From: Ruegeria aquimaris
GTDB taxonomy: Bacteria > Pseudomonadota > Alphaproteobacteria > Rhodobacterales > Rhodobacteraceae
Reading direction: 5' to 3'
NCBI RefSeq assembly: GCF_025751555.1
Contig: NZ_JAOWLB010000013.1
Span: forward strand, 1 to 64,000
DNA: 64,000 nucleotides
Shown: in pieces, positions 53,772-62,707 of the stretch
How the letters are laid out: the number at the start of each line of letters is the position of its first letter
Numbering within the stretch: position 1 is the stretch's first letter
The notes under the pieces: model-generated
Seen by the model: the letters and a program-made list of their open reading frames with translations, nothing else
Databases searched by the model: none
What the model was told of the DNA's origin: nothing
Made by a program: the position numbers and the translations under genes

Positions 53772-54839
53772 TCAGCCCTTGGGAGGTGCCGCCCGTTGCA
53801 GCATGCCGAACAGGTCGCGCGGGTCGTCGGGGTCGGCCAGCAGGTCGAGCGCGTGATAAAGGCCGGTGGCCTGCAACTGGTCGCGCACGTAACGCAGGGC
53901 CGAGAAATCCTCGATGGCAAAACCCACGCTGTCAAACAGGGTGATCTGACGGTCAGAGCTGCGGCCCGGCACCTTGCCGGTGATCACCTGCCACATCTCG
54001 ATCACCGGGTGGTCGGGCGCCAGCTGCTGGATCTCGCCTTCGATCCGGGTCTGCGGCGGGTATTCGACGAAGATGTCCGAGCGGTGCAGGATCGCCTCGG
54101 CGAGTTCGGTCTTGCCCGGGCAGTCGCCGCCGATGGCGTTGATATGCACGCCGGAACCCACCATGTTGTCGGTCAGGATGGTGGCATATTGCTTGTCGGC
54201 GGTGCAGGTGGTCAGGATCTGGGCACCTTCGATGGCCTGTTCGGAGCTGGTGCAGCTCACCACCTCGATGCCCTGACCGGTCAGGTTGCGGGCAGCCTTG
54301 GCGGTTGCGGCCGGATCGGTATCGTAGAGACGTACGGATTTCAGGCCGCAGATAGCCTTCATCGCCAGGGTCTGGAACTCGGACTGGGCGCCATTGCCGA
54401 TCATCGCCATCGTATGCGCGCCCCTGGGCGCGAGGTATTTGGCGACCATGGCCGAGGTTGCGGCGGTGCGCAGCGCGGTCAGCATGGTCATCTCGCTCAG
54501 CAGCACCGGATAGCCGGTCTCGACCGCGGCCAGAAGGCCGAATGCGGTGACGGTCTGAAGCCCCTCCTTGGTGTTCTTGGGGTGGCCGTTCACGTATTTG
54601 AAACCGTAAAGCTCGCCATCCGAGGTCGGCATCAGCTCGATCACGCCGACGGGTGAATGGCTGGCCACGCGCGGGGTCTTGTCGAAGCTTTCCCAGCGGC
54701 GAAAGTCGGCCTCGATATAGCTGGCGATGCCGCGCATCATCTCTTCGACGCCGATATGGTGGATCAGGCGCATCATGTGGTCGACGGACACGAAAGGGAC
54801 AAGCGCCTTGTCGGAGGGGGTGCTGGAAGAGAGGGTCAT
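53772..54839 (-). CDS. Ornithine cyclodeaminase
   Basis: A 355-aa enzyme of the ornithine cyclodeaminase/mu-crystallin family that converts ornithine to proline with loss of ammonia. VNGHPKNTKEGLQTVTAFGLL and LTALRTAATSAM (substrate Lys and Arg) lead into the Rossmann fold with MIGNGAQSEFQ. GGDCPGKTEL carries the catalytic Asp. It is the last gene of the rocF-ctlX-ocd operon, overlapping the ctlX stop by 4 bases, so arginine-derived ornithine goes on to proline. Confidence 0.95.
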   Translation of the reverse strand: MTLSSSTPSDKALVPFVSVDHMMRLIHHIGVEEMMRGIASYIEADFRRWESFDKTPRVASHSPVGVIELMPTSDGELYGFKYVNGHPKNTKEGLQTVTAFGLLAAVETGYPVLLSEMTMLTALRTAATSAMVAKYLAPRGAHTMAMIGNGAQSEFQTLAMKAICGLKSVRLYDTDPAATAKAARNLTGQGIEVVSCTSSEQAIEGAQILTTCTADKQYATILTDNMVGSGVHINAIGGDCPGKTELAEAILHRSDIFVEYPPQTRIEGEIQQLAPDHPVIEMWQVITGKVPGRSSDRQITLFDSVGFAIEDFSALRYVRDQLQATGLYHALDLLADPDDPRDLFGMLQRAAPPKG

Positions 54840-55765
54840 GCGGCGGTCCTTTGCGGGCGGCGTGTCAGGTGGATGCCGGCGATCATGCAGCGGACGGACC
54901 CGCCGGCGGTTTCGATGGTGGGGATCGCCAGCGGCAGCAGTTGTGCCGAGCGTTCGATCACCGCGATCTGATCGGGGGTCAGCGCCCTGTGGGCGCGGGC
55001 CGACAGCGCCAGCAGGCGACGATGACCGGTCAGTTCGATGGCGTTACCGGCAAACTCGCCGATCTGCTCCGGGGTGAGGTCGATGACGGTGCGACCGGTT
55101 TCCGCCAGACGTTCGGCGACGGTCCGGCGCCGCTCCGGGTCGGGGATCATCGACAGGCAGATCAGCGCATAGTCGGTGCCGATCCCCATCAGAACATTGG
55201 TGTGATAGACCGGGCAACCCTGTGCATCGGCTGCGTCGAAACAGATCGGTTCATAGTTGAAATGGGCGCAAAAGCGTTCCAGCAGCACCGGGTCGGCACG
55301 GTGCGAGCGGGCGACATAGGCGATGCGGCCGATATGGTCGAGCACCATGGCGCCGGTGCCTTCGAGCGCAAGCCCGTCCTGTTCCAGCCCGCTATAGTCG
55401 ATCACGTCCGAGACGCGGTATTCGCGTTTCAACAGCTCGATCACGTCCGGGCGGCGCTCGCGGCGGCGGTTCTCGGCATACATCGGATAAAGCGCCACAT
55501 GGCCACCGGTATGGGTGGAAAACCAGTTGTTGGGAAAGACGCTGTCGGGCGTGTCCTGTGCGCCGGTGTCGTCGAACACATGCACCCGGACACCCGCTGC
55601 GCGCAGGGTGGCGACGGCGGCGTCAAACTCGGCCAGGGCGCGCGGCGCGGTGTCGCCCGTGGCGCTGTCGGTCTGGAAGGCGTTGTCGGCGCGGGTTTCC
55701 GGGTTCGAACGGAACGCGTGCGGGCGGATCATCACCACCGCCTGGGGGGCCTGGATCGTGGTCAT
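54836..55765 (-). CDS. ctlX: Citrulline hydrolase / arginine-deiminase-fold protein CtlX
   Basis: A 309-aa guanidino-group-modifying enzyme of the amidinotransferase fold, best matching CtlX. Landmarks are DSVFPNNWFSTH at about residues 74-85, EGTGAMVLDH, and the catalytic Cys in SVRCMIAGIHL at about 293. CtlX-type enzymes are linked to citrulline use, giving ornithine. An arginine- or dimethylarginine-directed activity cannot be excluded. It overlaps both rocF and ocd by 4 bases, so all three should be made together. Confidence 0.93.
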   Translation of the reverse strand: MTTIQAPQAVVMIRPHAFRSNPETRADNAFQTDSATGDTAPRALAEFDAAVATLRAAGVRVHVFDDTGAQDTPDSVFPNNWFSTHTGGHVALYPMYAENRRRERRPDVIELLKREYRVSDVIDYSGLEQDGLALEGTGAMVLDHIGRIAYVARSHRADPVLLERFCAHFNYEPICFDAADAQGCPVYHTNVLMGIGTDYALICLSMIPDPERRRTVAERLAETGRTVIDLTPEQIGEFAGNAIELTGHRRLLALSARAHRALTPDQIAVIERSAQLLPLAIPTIETAGGSVRCMIAGIHLTRRPQRTAA

Positions 55766-56688
55766 GAAAAGCTCCGCGTCGGGCGGTCGAAGACGCGGCG
55801 GCCCAGCGCCGATGCGGCCAGATCGACCATCAGCTGGGCGGTGCGGCCGCGTTCGTCGAGGAAGGGGTTGAGCTCGACCAGATCGAGCGAGGTCATCAGA
55901 CCGCTGTCGCAGATCATCTCCATCACCAGATGGCCCTCGCGGATGGTGGCGCCGCCGGGCACGGTGGTGCCGACGGCGGGTGCGATGGCAGGGTCGAGGA
56001 AATCCACGTCGAGCGAGACATGCAGCAGGCCGTTGGCCGCCGCCACGGTGTCGAGGAAGGCCTGGAGCGGCTTGGCGATTCCGGTCTCGTCGATCTGGCG
56101 CATGTCGTGAAAGCGGATCTTGGTCTGTTGCAGCGCTTCGCGCTCGGCGCGGTCGACCGAGCGCAGGCCGAGGATGCAGATGTTGCGTTGCTTCACCGGG
56201 TTGGTGATCACCGGGAAACCGGCAAAGCCGCCGCGCCCGGTGACATAGCCCAGCGGCGTGCCGTGCAGGTTGCCCGAGGCGGATGTTTCCGGTGTGTGAT
56301 AGTCGCTGTGGGCATCGAGCCAGAGCACGAATTGCGGGCGCCCGACGCGGGCGGCGTGGTTGGTCACGCCCGCCACGCTGCCGAGCGCCAGCGCGTGATC
56401 GCCACCCAGAAAGATCGGCAGGCCGCGCGGCATCGCCTGTTCGGCGGCGCGGATCAGGCGGTTGGTCCAGCCGATGGTGCGGTTGGGCTGATGCAGATGG
56501 GTGTCGTTCGGCTCGGGCGCGTGTTCGGCGGGTGAGAGATTGCCGAGATCCTCGACGATATGGCCGAGATCGGAGAGCGCCTCGGCAAGACCGGCGGTGC
56601 GGTAGGCGTCGGGGCCCATCAGGCAACCGGTGCGGCGCTTGCCGCTGTCCACGGGGGCACCGATCAGGATACAACGTTTGGGAGTCAT
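55762..56688 (-). CDS. rocF: Arginase
   Basis: A 308-aa ureohydrolase that splits arginine into ornithine and urea. Manganese ligands are visible in GGDHALALG (His98), DAHSDYHTP (Asp125, His127, Asp129) and SLDVDFLDP. ASGNLHGTPLGY is the substrate loop. It is the first gene of the rocF-ctlX-ocd operon. The start follows a weak ribosome site. An Lrp-type regulator is transcribed in the opposite direction from the 111-bp shared promoter region. Confidence 0.96.
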   Translation of the reverse strand: MTPKRCILIGAPVDSGKRRTGCLMGPDAYRTAGLAEALSDLGHIVEDLGNLSPAEHAPEPNDTHLHQPNRTIGWTNRLIRAAEQAMPRGLPIFLGGDHALALGSVAGVTNHAARVGRPQFVLWLDAHSDYHTPETSASGNLHGTPLGYVTGRGGFAGFPVITNPVKQRNICILGLRSVDRAEREALQQTKIRFHDMRQIDETGIAKPLQAFLDTVAAANGLLHVSLDVDFLDPAIAPAVGTTVPGGATIREGHLVMEMICDSGLMTSLDLVELNPFLDERGRTAQLMVDLAASALGRRVFDRPTRSFS

Positions 56689-56799
56689 CTGTTCGCTTTG
56701 GGTTTTTGCAGGGTTGCGCCAATTTCTGGTCGATTTGCGTTGAAACCAAGTGGGAAATTTGGTCATATCGTCGTTGGATTGATCAAATTGGGCATCAGG

Positions 56800-57225
56800 A
56801 TGGACAAAACGGATGAACGCCTGATTGCCGCGCTGAGGCATGACGCGCGCGCGTCGCTGTCGGATCTGGCATTGCAGCTGGACCTGTCGCGCACCACGGT
56901 GCGGGCGCGGATCGAGCGGCTGGTGCAGCGGGGAGATATCCTGGGGTTCTCGGTGGTCCTGAAAGAGGATGTGCTGAACGATCCGGTGCGCGGGCTGATG
57001 ATGATCGAGATCGAGGGGCGCGGCGCGGCGCGGGTGACGCGGCAGTTGCAGGGGCTGAAGGAGGTGCGGGCGATCCACTCGACCAATGGCCGCTGGGATC
57101 TGATTGTGGAACTGGGCACCGAGACGCTGGAGGATCTGGACACGGCGCTGGCCAAGATCCGGATGTTCGAAGGGGTGCAGGCGAGCGAGACGAGCCTGTT
57201 GCTGTCAACCAAGAAATCGACGTGA
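56800..57225 (+). CDS. Lrp/AsnC-family regulator of the arginase operon
   Basis: A 141-aa Lrp-type regulator. The N-terminal HTH (residues 4-50, ALRHDARASLSDLALQLDLSRTTVRARIERL) precedes an RAM ligand-binding domain (MMIEIEGRGAARVTRQL and STNGRWDLIVEL). Its placement, divergent from rocF with an AT-rich 111-bp gap containing CAATTTC and GAAATTTGG half-sites, argues that it senses an amino acid such as arginine or ornithine and controls the operon. ATG 56800 follows GCATCAGG. Confidence 0.93.
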   Translation: MDKTDERLIAALRHDARASLSDLALQLDLSRTTVRARIERLVQRGDILGFSVVLKEDVLNDPVRGLMMIEIEGRGAARVTRQLQGLKEVRAIHSTNGRWDLIVELGTETLEDLDTALAKIRMFEGVQASETSLLLSTKKST

Positions 57226-57226
57226 A

Positions 57227-57293
57227 GGGGGCGCTGCCCCCGTCGCGCGGACGCGCGACTCCCCCGGAGTATTTTTAAGCGAAATGAAGAGCT
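57227..57293 (+). repeat. Intergenic hairpin repeat, copy F
   Basis: GGGGGC-GCT-GCCCCC and then GTCGCGC-GGAC-GCGCGAC form two hairpins, followed by TCCCCCGGAGTATTTTTAAG and AAATGAAGAGC. With copy B it is the fullest member of the family. It starts 2 bp after the lrp-type stop and its TATTTTT can terminate that gene. Confidence 0.78.
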
Positions 57294-57306
57294 TGTGAGG
57301 GCGGCG

Positions 57307-57768
57307 TCAGGCGCGGCGGGTTGCGGCCACGATCCAGATGAGCGCCAGCGCCAGCGAGATCAGGCCGTTCCACCCGGCCATGGAGATGCCCAGCATCTGC
57401 CAGGGGATCTCGTCGCAGCGCACCAGCGGCGCATTCATGATCTGCTCCATCAGCTGTTCGGCGCTGAGCCCGCCGATCGGGCCGGAGGTGCAGGTTGTGG
57501 GGCCTTCCCACCAACCCTGTTCGACCCCGGCGTGAAAGAAACCGATGGCAGAGGTGGTCAGCGCCGCAAGCGCCCCGGCCCAGGGCAGGAACCGCCAGCA
57601 GGTGGCCAGCGCCAGTGCGCCGATCAGCACCGCCGCGCCATGCGGATACCGCTGCCAGATGCACATCTTGCAGGGCGCCAGACCGCCGATGTACTGGAAG
57701 CCCCAGGCGCCCAGGAGAAGTGCGGCGGAACCGCCGGCGGCCAACATGATCAGGGTTTTGCGGGACAT
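57307..57768 (-). CDS. dsbB: Disulfide bond formation protein DsbB
   Basis: A 153-aa inner-membrane protein with four helices that reoxidises DsbA with quinone. The first Cys pair is C33-KM-C36 (APCKMCIWQRYPH). The second pair is Cys93 in TTCTSG and Cys118 in LVRCDE, in the periplasmic loop. The ATG shares a base with the stop of the upstream YqaA-like gene, so the two are coupled. Confidence 0.95.
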   Translation of the reverse strand: MSRKTLIMLAAGGSAALLLGAWGFQYIGGLAPCKMCIWQRYPHGAAVLIGALALATCWRFLPWAGALAALTTSAIGFFHAGVEQGWWEGPTTCTSGPIGGLSAEQLMEQIMNAPLVRCDEIPWQMLGISMAGWNGLISLALALIWIVAATRRA

Positions 57769-58346
57769 CACAGATACCTCACCAGAAGAAAGCCGCCGAT
57801 GAGCAGCGCCATGAAGACGGTCAGCACAAGACCCAGGCGTTTTTCGATGAAATCGCGGACCGGTGCGCCGAATTTCCAAAGGAGCGCGGCGACCAGGAAG
57901 AAGCGCAGCGCGCGGGCCAGGATCGAGGTGGCCACAAAGGTCGTGAGCGGCATGCCGGTCCAGCCCGACATGATGGTGATCACCTTGTAGGGGAAGGGGG
58001 TCACCCCCGCCGTCAACACCGCCCAGAAGCCGAAATCGTTGAATCGGGTGTTGAACGCCTCCATCGCCTCGGCCTTGCCCATGGCCTGAAGGATGGGCGC
58101 GCCGATGCTCTCGTAAAAGAAGGCGCCGATGGCATAGCCCAGAAGCCCGCCCAGCACCGAGGCGACCAGCGCCACCAGCGCGATGGCCCAGGCGCGCGAG
58201 GGGCGGGCCAGAATCATCGGAATCATCAGGAGATCGGGCGGGATCGGGAAGACCGAGCTTTCCAGAAAGGCGACCAGTGCCAGCACCCACATCGCCTGGG
58301 GATGATCGGCCAGGGCCATGGTTCTGTCGTAGAGTGATTTGAGCAT
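57768..58346 (-). CDS. DedA/YqaA-family membrane protein
   Basis: A 192-aa membrane protein of the SNARE-associated/DedA-VTT type. VAFLESSVFPIPPDLLMIPMILARP and FWAVLTAGVTPFPYKVITIMSG are the conserved half-helix motifs, and the C-terminus forms one more helix. Members are implicated in lipid flipping and envelope homeostasis. I chose the start at MLKSLYDRTM; a longer frame overlaps the tRNA-Leu and is not real. It is upstream of dsbB with a 1-base overlap. Confidence 0.9.
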   Translation of the reverse strand: MLKSLYDRTMALADHPQAMWVLALVAFLESSVFPIPPDLLMIPMILARPSRAWAIALVALVASVLGGLLGYAIGAFFYESIGAPILQAMGKAEAMEAFNTRFNDFGFWAVLTAGVTPFPYKVITIMSGWTGMPLTTFVATSILARALRFFLVAALLWKFGAPVRDFIEKRLGLVLTVFMALLIGGFLLVRYL

Positions 58347-58486
58347 CTTGCGCGCGTGTCCAAGCCTGCCCGGCTGCAAATCACGACCGGAAACCGGGGT
58401 CAACCGCCTTGCCATACGAAAGCGGATGGTCGCCGCTTTTTCGCTCTGGACCTTCGTCGCGGCTGCGGATAATTCAGGGGCAGGTG

Positions 58487-58572
58487 GCCCAAGTGGCGGA
58501 ATGGTAGACGCAGGGGATTCAAAATCCCCCGCCTTCACGGGCGTGAGAGTTCGAGTCTCTCCTTGGGCACCA
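58487..58572 (+). tRNA. tRNA-Leu (CAA)
   Basis: An 86-nt class II tRNA with encoded CCA. The acceptor GCCCAAG pairs with CTTGGGC. The anticodon stem-loop GGGGA-TTCAAAA-TCCCC gives CAA, which reads TTG. A long variable arm (CCGCCTTCACGGGCG) confirms leucine. Confidence 0.97.
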
Positions 58573-58683
58573 CTATTCAGTTCAGACGCGTTGGTTTCGT
58601 TCGATGGGGCAGTCGGCCGGTGTCGGCCTGCGGTTCATGTCGCCGTCGCGTCCAGCCCCCCGGATGCGGGCATGCAGCAACGC

Positions 58684-58709
58684 AAAACCCCCGCACGGGT
58701 GTACGGGGG
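58684..58709 (-). terminator. Terminator of the DUF882 gene
   Basis: On the minus strand CCCCCG pairs with CGGGGG across 10 bases, followed by TTTTGCG. It is 30 bp beyond the stop. Confidence 0.7.
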
Positions 58710-58738
58710 GCACAAGCCTGATTGACCTGAATGCGGTG

Positions 58739-59308
58739 TCAGCCGCCCCAGGTGCGGATATCTCCGCAATCCATATGCACGAAGTTCGACCGATAGTATT
58801 TGCCGACGCCACCCGCCCGGCACGAGGCCGCGGCATTGGCAATCTGGCTGACCGAGCGCGACGCCAGCCGCAGGTCGGCGGCCTGACCCTGCATATGCAG
58901 GGAATTGCGCGCCACGCCGCGCGACTTGCTGCGCAGCATCGCGTTGGTCTGCGGGCTGCGGTAGCCCGAGAGCAGCATGTAGGGTTCGTTCACGTCGAGC
59001 AGGTTGTGCGATGCGGCCATGATGTCGATCGTGCGCAGATCCATGGTTTTGACCTGATCGACGCGCCAGTCGCGCATGAAGAAGTTGATCTCTTTGACCG
59101 CGTCCTTGATGTAATCGCCGTCGATCCAGTAGACCATGTCAAGCCGCTCGCCGGTGCGGCCCGAATACATGCGAATGCGGCGGATATCGCCGCCGCCCCG
59201 CAGGAACCCTGCGGCCATCGAATAGGTTGGAGCGGCTGTAACAGCTGTGGCGGCAAAAGCCCGTAAGAGTGCGCGCCTTGAAAGGCCCGAAGAACTGGTT
59301 TCCGTCAT
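58739..59308 (-). CDS. DUF882 (YcbK-type) peptidase-like protein, Tat signal
   Basis: A 189-aa protein of the M15-like DUF882 family. The N-terminus SRRALLRAFAATAVTAAP is a twin-arginine signal, so it is probably exported folded. Zinc ligands fit His138 (LHMQGQAAD), Asp145 and His178 (NFVHMDCG). LSGYRSPQTN is the substrate-side motif. Homologues are presumed murein endopeptidases related to MepK. It is divergent from an L,D-transpeptidase gene, which is consistent with a shared peptidoglycan role. Confidence 0.92.
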   Translation of the reverse strand: MTETSSSGLSRRALLRAFAATAVTAAPTYSMAAGFLRGGGDIRRIRMYSGRTGERLDMVYWIDGDYIKDAVKEINFFMRDWRVDQVKTMDLRTIDIMAASHNLLDVNEPYMLLSGYRSPQTNAMLRSKSRGVARNSLHMQGQAADLRLASRSVSQIANAAASCRAGGVGKYYRSNFVHMDCGDIRTWGG

Positions 59309-59670
59309 CTGACTTTCTGTCCCGTGCGTGTCCTGCCTGCGCACGATGTTACGTGCACATTGTTAATTTCCATCCCCCAGATGCCGGGGTTTATGGCATA
59401 GAGGGATTCGTTCTCCAAGAATTCTTTCAGAAACTTGAGGTTGAAGGGGAATTTTCGGCAGATTTTCGCCCAAACAGGTGATGCAGTCTCCTCTATTCTG
59501 AGCCATGGCGCGCGGTCAGCGGGGGCGCGGCGATGCATCCACGCATCATCCGGGACATGATTTTGCGACATGATAAGATTGTGAATGGACTTTACTGTCT
59601 TCTTCCTAGGAGACTTTTGGGACCTCCTCCGGCTATTGAAAACAACGACTTGGTTTCAGGGAAACACCAC
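59309..59670. other. Divergent promoter region between two peptidoglycan genes
   Basis: A 362-bp gap with no convincing coding frame, although one frame upstream of the L,D-transpeptidase start stays open from 59533. TTGCGA (59563) and TAAGAT (59575) are too close for a standard promoter. I see no further site I can support. Confidence 0.5.
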
Positions 59671-61284
59671 ATGGCTTCGACATTCCGACTTCGCTTTCGC
59701 CCCTTGATGGCCGCCACGGTTCTGGCCAGCGCGCTGGTGTTCTGGCCGGTGTCGGGTGCGATGGCGCAGGTAACCGCCTATAAGCAGGCTTTGGCCGAAG
59801 CGAGTTATGGTGACGAGGCGATTGGCGCGTTTTACCGGCAGAACAGGTATCAGCCGGTGTGGACCGGTGAGGGCGAGCTGTTCCGCGCCCGCCGCGCCGC
59901 CCTGATCGAGGCGCTGTCGCTGGCCGAAATCCACGGGCTGCCCGCGGCACGCTATGATGTCGACGGGTTGAGGGCGAAAATGACGGCGGCCCGCACGGTG
60001 CGGGACATGGGCCTGCTCGAGGTCGAGATGAGCCGTGTCTTTGCCCGGTTCGCGGGCGATATCCAGAGCGGGTTCCTGACCCCCTCGAAGATCGACGAGG
60101 GCATGGTGCGGGTGGTCGAGCGGCGCGGCGCGCAGGAGTATCTGAGCGAGATGCAGGCCGGGGACCCCGGCCGCTATCTGCGCGGGCTGGCGCCCGCAAC
60201 CAGCCAGTACCGCGCGCTGCTGAAGCTCAAGCTTGGTCTGGAGCAGGATCTGGCCCGCGGCGGCTGGGGGCCGACGGTGCCGGGCGGCAAGCTGTCGCCG
60301 GGCGATACGGGGACGCGGGTGGTGCAACTGCGCAACCGGCTGATCGCGATGGGATACATGGACCGCAGCGCCGCGGCGAGTTATGACGGGACGCTGCAAA
60401 AGGCGGTGCAGGCGTTCCAGGTGGCGCATGGGCTGGAGCCGGACGGGGTGGCGGGCGATGCCACGCTGGAAGAGATCAACAGGTCCGTTGCGGACCGGCT
60501 GAAATCGGTGATCGTGGCGCTGGAGCGCGAGCGCTGGCTGCCACGCGACCGGGGCGAACGGCATATCCTGGTCAACCAGACAGATTTTACCGCCAAGATC
60601 GTCGATCACGGGCGTGTAACATTTGAGACTCGTTCCGTTATCGGGATGAACACATCGGACCGCCGCAGCCCCGAATTCTCGGACGAGATGGAGCATATGG
60701 TGATCAATCCGAGCTGGTATGTGCCGCGCTCGATCATCACCAAGGAGTATCTGCCCAAGCTGCGGGCAAACCCGAATGCGGTGCGGCACCTGGAGATTAC
60801 CGACAGCCGGGGCCGTCAGGTCAATCGCGACGCGTTGGATTTCAGCCAGTTTTCGACCCGCAGCTTTCCCTTTGCCATGCGTCAGCCGCCGGGCAAGGGC
60901 AATGCGCTGGGTCTGGTGAAGTTCATGTTTCCCAACAAGTACAATATCTACCTGCACGACACGCCGCAGAAACACCTGTTCGCGCGCGAGGTGCGGGCGT
61001 TTTCGCATGGCTGTATCCGGCTGGCGCAGCCTTTTGAGTTTGCCTATGCGCTGCTGGCGGCACAAGAGGCCGATCCCGAAAGCTTTTTCCACGGGGTGCT
61101 GAACACCGGCCGGGAAACCAAGGTGGAACTGACCCGGCACGTGCCCGTGCATATCATCTATCGCACCGCTTATGTGGACGACCGGGGCGCTCCCGGCTAT
61201 CGCCGCGACGTCTATGGGCGGGATGCGAAGATTTGGGATGCGATGAGCCGCGCGGGGGTGGTCCTGTCGGCGGTTCAGGGGTAA
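59671..61284 (+). CDS. L,D-transpeptidase with peptidoglycan-binding domain
   Basis: A 537-aa exported enzyme, similar in layout to YcbB/LdtD. A Sec signal (LMAATVLASALVFWPVSGAMAQ) is followed by a scaffold domain, a PG_binding_1 domain at about residues 211-272 (GDTGTRVVQLRNRLIAMGYM and FQVAHGLEPDGVAGDATL), and a YkuD catalytic domain with SHGCIRL, the nucleophile being Cys448. It forms 3-3 cross-links in murein. ATG 59671 is preceded by CAGGG. A start 46 codons earlier is possible but would mask the signal peptide. Confidence 0.95.
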   Translation: MASTFRLRFRPLMAATVLASALVFWPVSGAMAQVTAYKQALAEASYGDEAIGAFYRQNRYQPVWTGEGELFRARRAALIEALSLAEIHGLPAARYDVDGLRAKMTAARTVRDMGLLEVEMSRVFARFAGDIQSGFLTPSKIDEGMVRVVERRGAQEYLSEMQAGDPGRYLRGLAPATSQYRALLKLKLGLEQDLARGGWGPTVPGGKLSPGDTGTRVVQLRNRLIAMGYMDRSAAASYDGTLQKAVQAFQVAHGLEPDGVAGDATLEEINRSVADRLKSVIVALERERWLPRDRGERHILVNQTDFTAKIVDHGRVTFETRSVIGMNTSDRRSPEFSDEMEHMVINPSWYVPRSIITKEYLPKLRANPNAVRHLEITDSRGRQVNRDALDFSQFSTRSFPFAMRQPPGKGNALGLVKFMFPNKYNIYLHDTPQKHLFAREVRAFSHGCIRLAQPFEFAYALLAAQEADPESFFHGVLNTGRETKVELTRHVPVHIIYRTAYVDDRGAPGYRRDVYGRDAKIWDAMSRAGVVLSAVQG

Positions 61285-61319
61285 GTCTGCGGGGCACCAA
61301 CAGCTGACGGGCCCGTTTC

Positions 61320-62411
61320 ATGCGCTTTACCATTTCACAGATCGCCGCTGCCATCGGAATGGAGGCGGAGGGCGATCTTGACCTGACGATTCTGCGTGCC
61401 ACCGAACCGGCGGATGCGGGGCCCGACGACCTGGCGCTGGCGATGTCACCGAAATATGCCGAGGCGCTGGGGCAGGGCAAGGCCCGTGCGGCGCTGTTAT
61501 GGCCGGGGGCCGATTGGCAGGAAATGGGGCTGAAGGCCGCGATCCTGGTGCCAAGGCCGCGCCTGGCGATGGCGGGTCTGACGGCGATGCTGGATCCGGG
61601 GCAGGGGGTGGAACCGGGGATACATCCCACGGCGGTGATCGACCCCAGCGCGGTGATCGGTGCCGATGTCCGCATCGGGCCGCTGAGCGTCGTGGGCGCG
61701 CGGGCGCGGATCGGTGACGGCGCGGTGATCGGGCCGCATTGCGTGATCGGCATGGATGCGGTGCTGGGCCGGGGCGCCTGGCTGCGCGAGATGGTCAGCA
61801 TCGGCGCGCGCGTCACCATTGGTGACCGGTTCATTGCTCAACCGGGCGCGCGGATCGGTGGTGACGGTTTCTCCTTTGTGACGCCTGAGGTGTCGGGGGC
61901 GGAAAACGCCCGCAAGACGCTGGGCGATCAGGGTGAGGCCAAGGCGCAGGCCTGGACCCGCATCCACTCGCTGGGCTCGGTCGAGATCGGGGACGATGTC
62001 GAGGTAGGCGCCAATTGCACCGTCGATAACGGCACCATTCGCAATACCCGGATCGGGGATGGCAGCAAGCTCGACAATCTCGTTCATGTCGGCCACAACA
62101 CCCGCGTGGGCCGCGATTGTCTGCTGTGCGGCCAGACCGGGGTGTCAGGCTCGGTCGAGATCGGCAACAACGTTGTGCTGGGCGGCCAGACCGGGGTGGT
62201 CGACAATATCTTTATCGGCGACGGGGTGATTTCGGGCGGTGGTACCAAGATCCTGTCCAATGTGCCCGCAGGCCGGGTGATCATGGGCTATCCCGGTGTG
62301 AAGATGGAAACACATACCGAAATCTACAAGGCGCAGCGGCGACTGCCCCGTTTGATGCGGGATCTGGATGCGCTGAAAAAGGCGGTTTTCAAACCGGGTT
62401 CCAGCGACTAA
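61320..62411 (+). CDS. lpxD: UDP-3-O-acylglucosamine N-acyltransferase
   Basis: A 363-aa LpxD-type acyltransferase of lipid A synthesis. The N-terminal domain (residues 1-100) has TISQIAAAIG and AMSPKYAEAL. The left-handed beta helix with hexapeptide repeats follows (IHPTAVIDPSAVIGADVRIG onward). The catalytic His lies in LVHVGHNTRVG and the end is helical. It is next to an ACP and a ketosynthase rather than in the usual bamA-lpxD-fabZ-lpxA cluster, so it may be a second, specialised copy. The gap to the ACP gene is 30 bp. Confidence 0.93.
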   Translation: MRFTISQIAAAIGMEAEGDLDLTILRATEPADAGPDDLALAMSPKYAEALGQGKARAALLWPGADWQEMGLKAAILVPRPRLAMAGLTAMLDPGQGVEPGIHPTAVIDPSAVIGADVRIGPLSVVGARARIGDGAVIGPHCVIGMDAVLGRGAWLREMVSIGARVTIGDRFIAQPGARIGGDGFSFVTPEVSGAENARKTLGDQGEAKAQAWTRIHSLGSVEIGDDVEVGANCTVDNGTIRNTRIGDGSKLDNLVHVGHNTRVGRDCLLCGQTGVSGSVEIGNNVVLGGQTGVVDNIFIGDGVISGGGTKILSNVPAGRVIMGYPGVKMETHTEIYKAQRRLPRLMRDLDALKKAVFKPGSSD

Positions 62412-62441
62412 ATCAACCCCAGATCACCACAGGGGACTGAA

Positions 62442-62699
62442 ATGAGCATCAGTGACCGCGTCATCGCCATCATCGCAGATCAGGCCGTGCTGGAACCATC
62501 GGACGTGAGCCCGGACAGCACATTGGAGGACCTGGGCATCGACAGTCTGGGTCTGGTCGAGAGCATCTTTGCCATCGAGGAAGAGTTCGATATCTCGATC
62601 CCGTTCAACGCCAATGAACCGACGCAGAGCGATTTCGACATTTCGAACGTGGCCGCGATCATCGCGGGCATCGAAAAGCTCGTGTCGGAAAAGGCCTGA
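62442..62699 (+). CDS. Acyl carrier protein
   Basis: An 85-aa ACP. The phosphopantetheine attachment site is Ser35 in LGIDSLGLVE, and the acidic helix II (SIFAIEEEFDISIPF) is the usual partner-binding surface. The sequence resembles specialised ACPs rather than the housekeeping AcpP, whose site normally reads DSLDTVE. It lies between lpxD and a ketosynthase, with gaps of 30 and 8 bp, and presumably carries the acyl chain for this cluster. Confidence 0.92.
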   Translation: MSISDRVIAIIADQAVLEPSDVSPDSTLEDLGIDSLGLVESIFAIEEEFDISIPFNANEPTQSDFDISNVAAIIAGIEKLVSEKA

Positions 62700-62707
62700 T
62701 AGCACCC

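Noticed and set aside
59533..59670. 46-residue N-terminal extension of the L,D-transpeptidase
   Set aside because: It would bury the signal peptide, and a ribosome site lies before ATG 59671.
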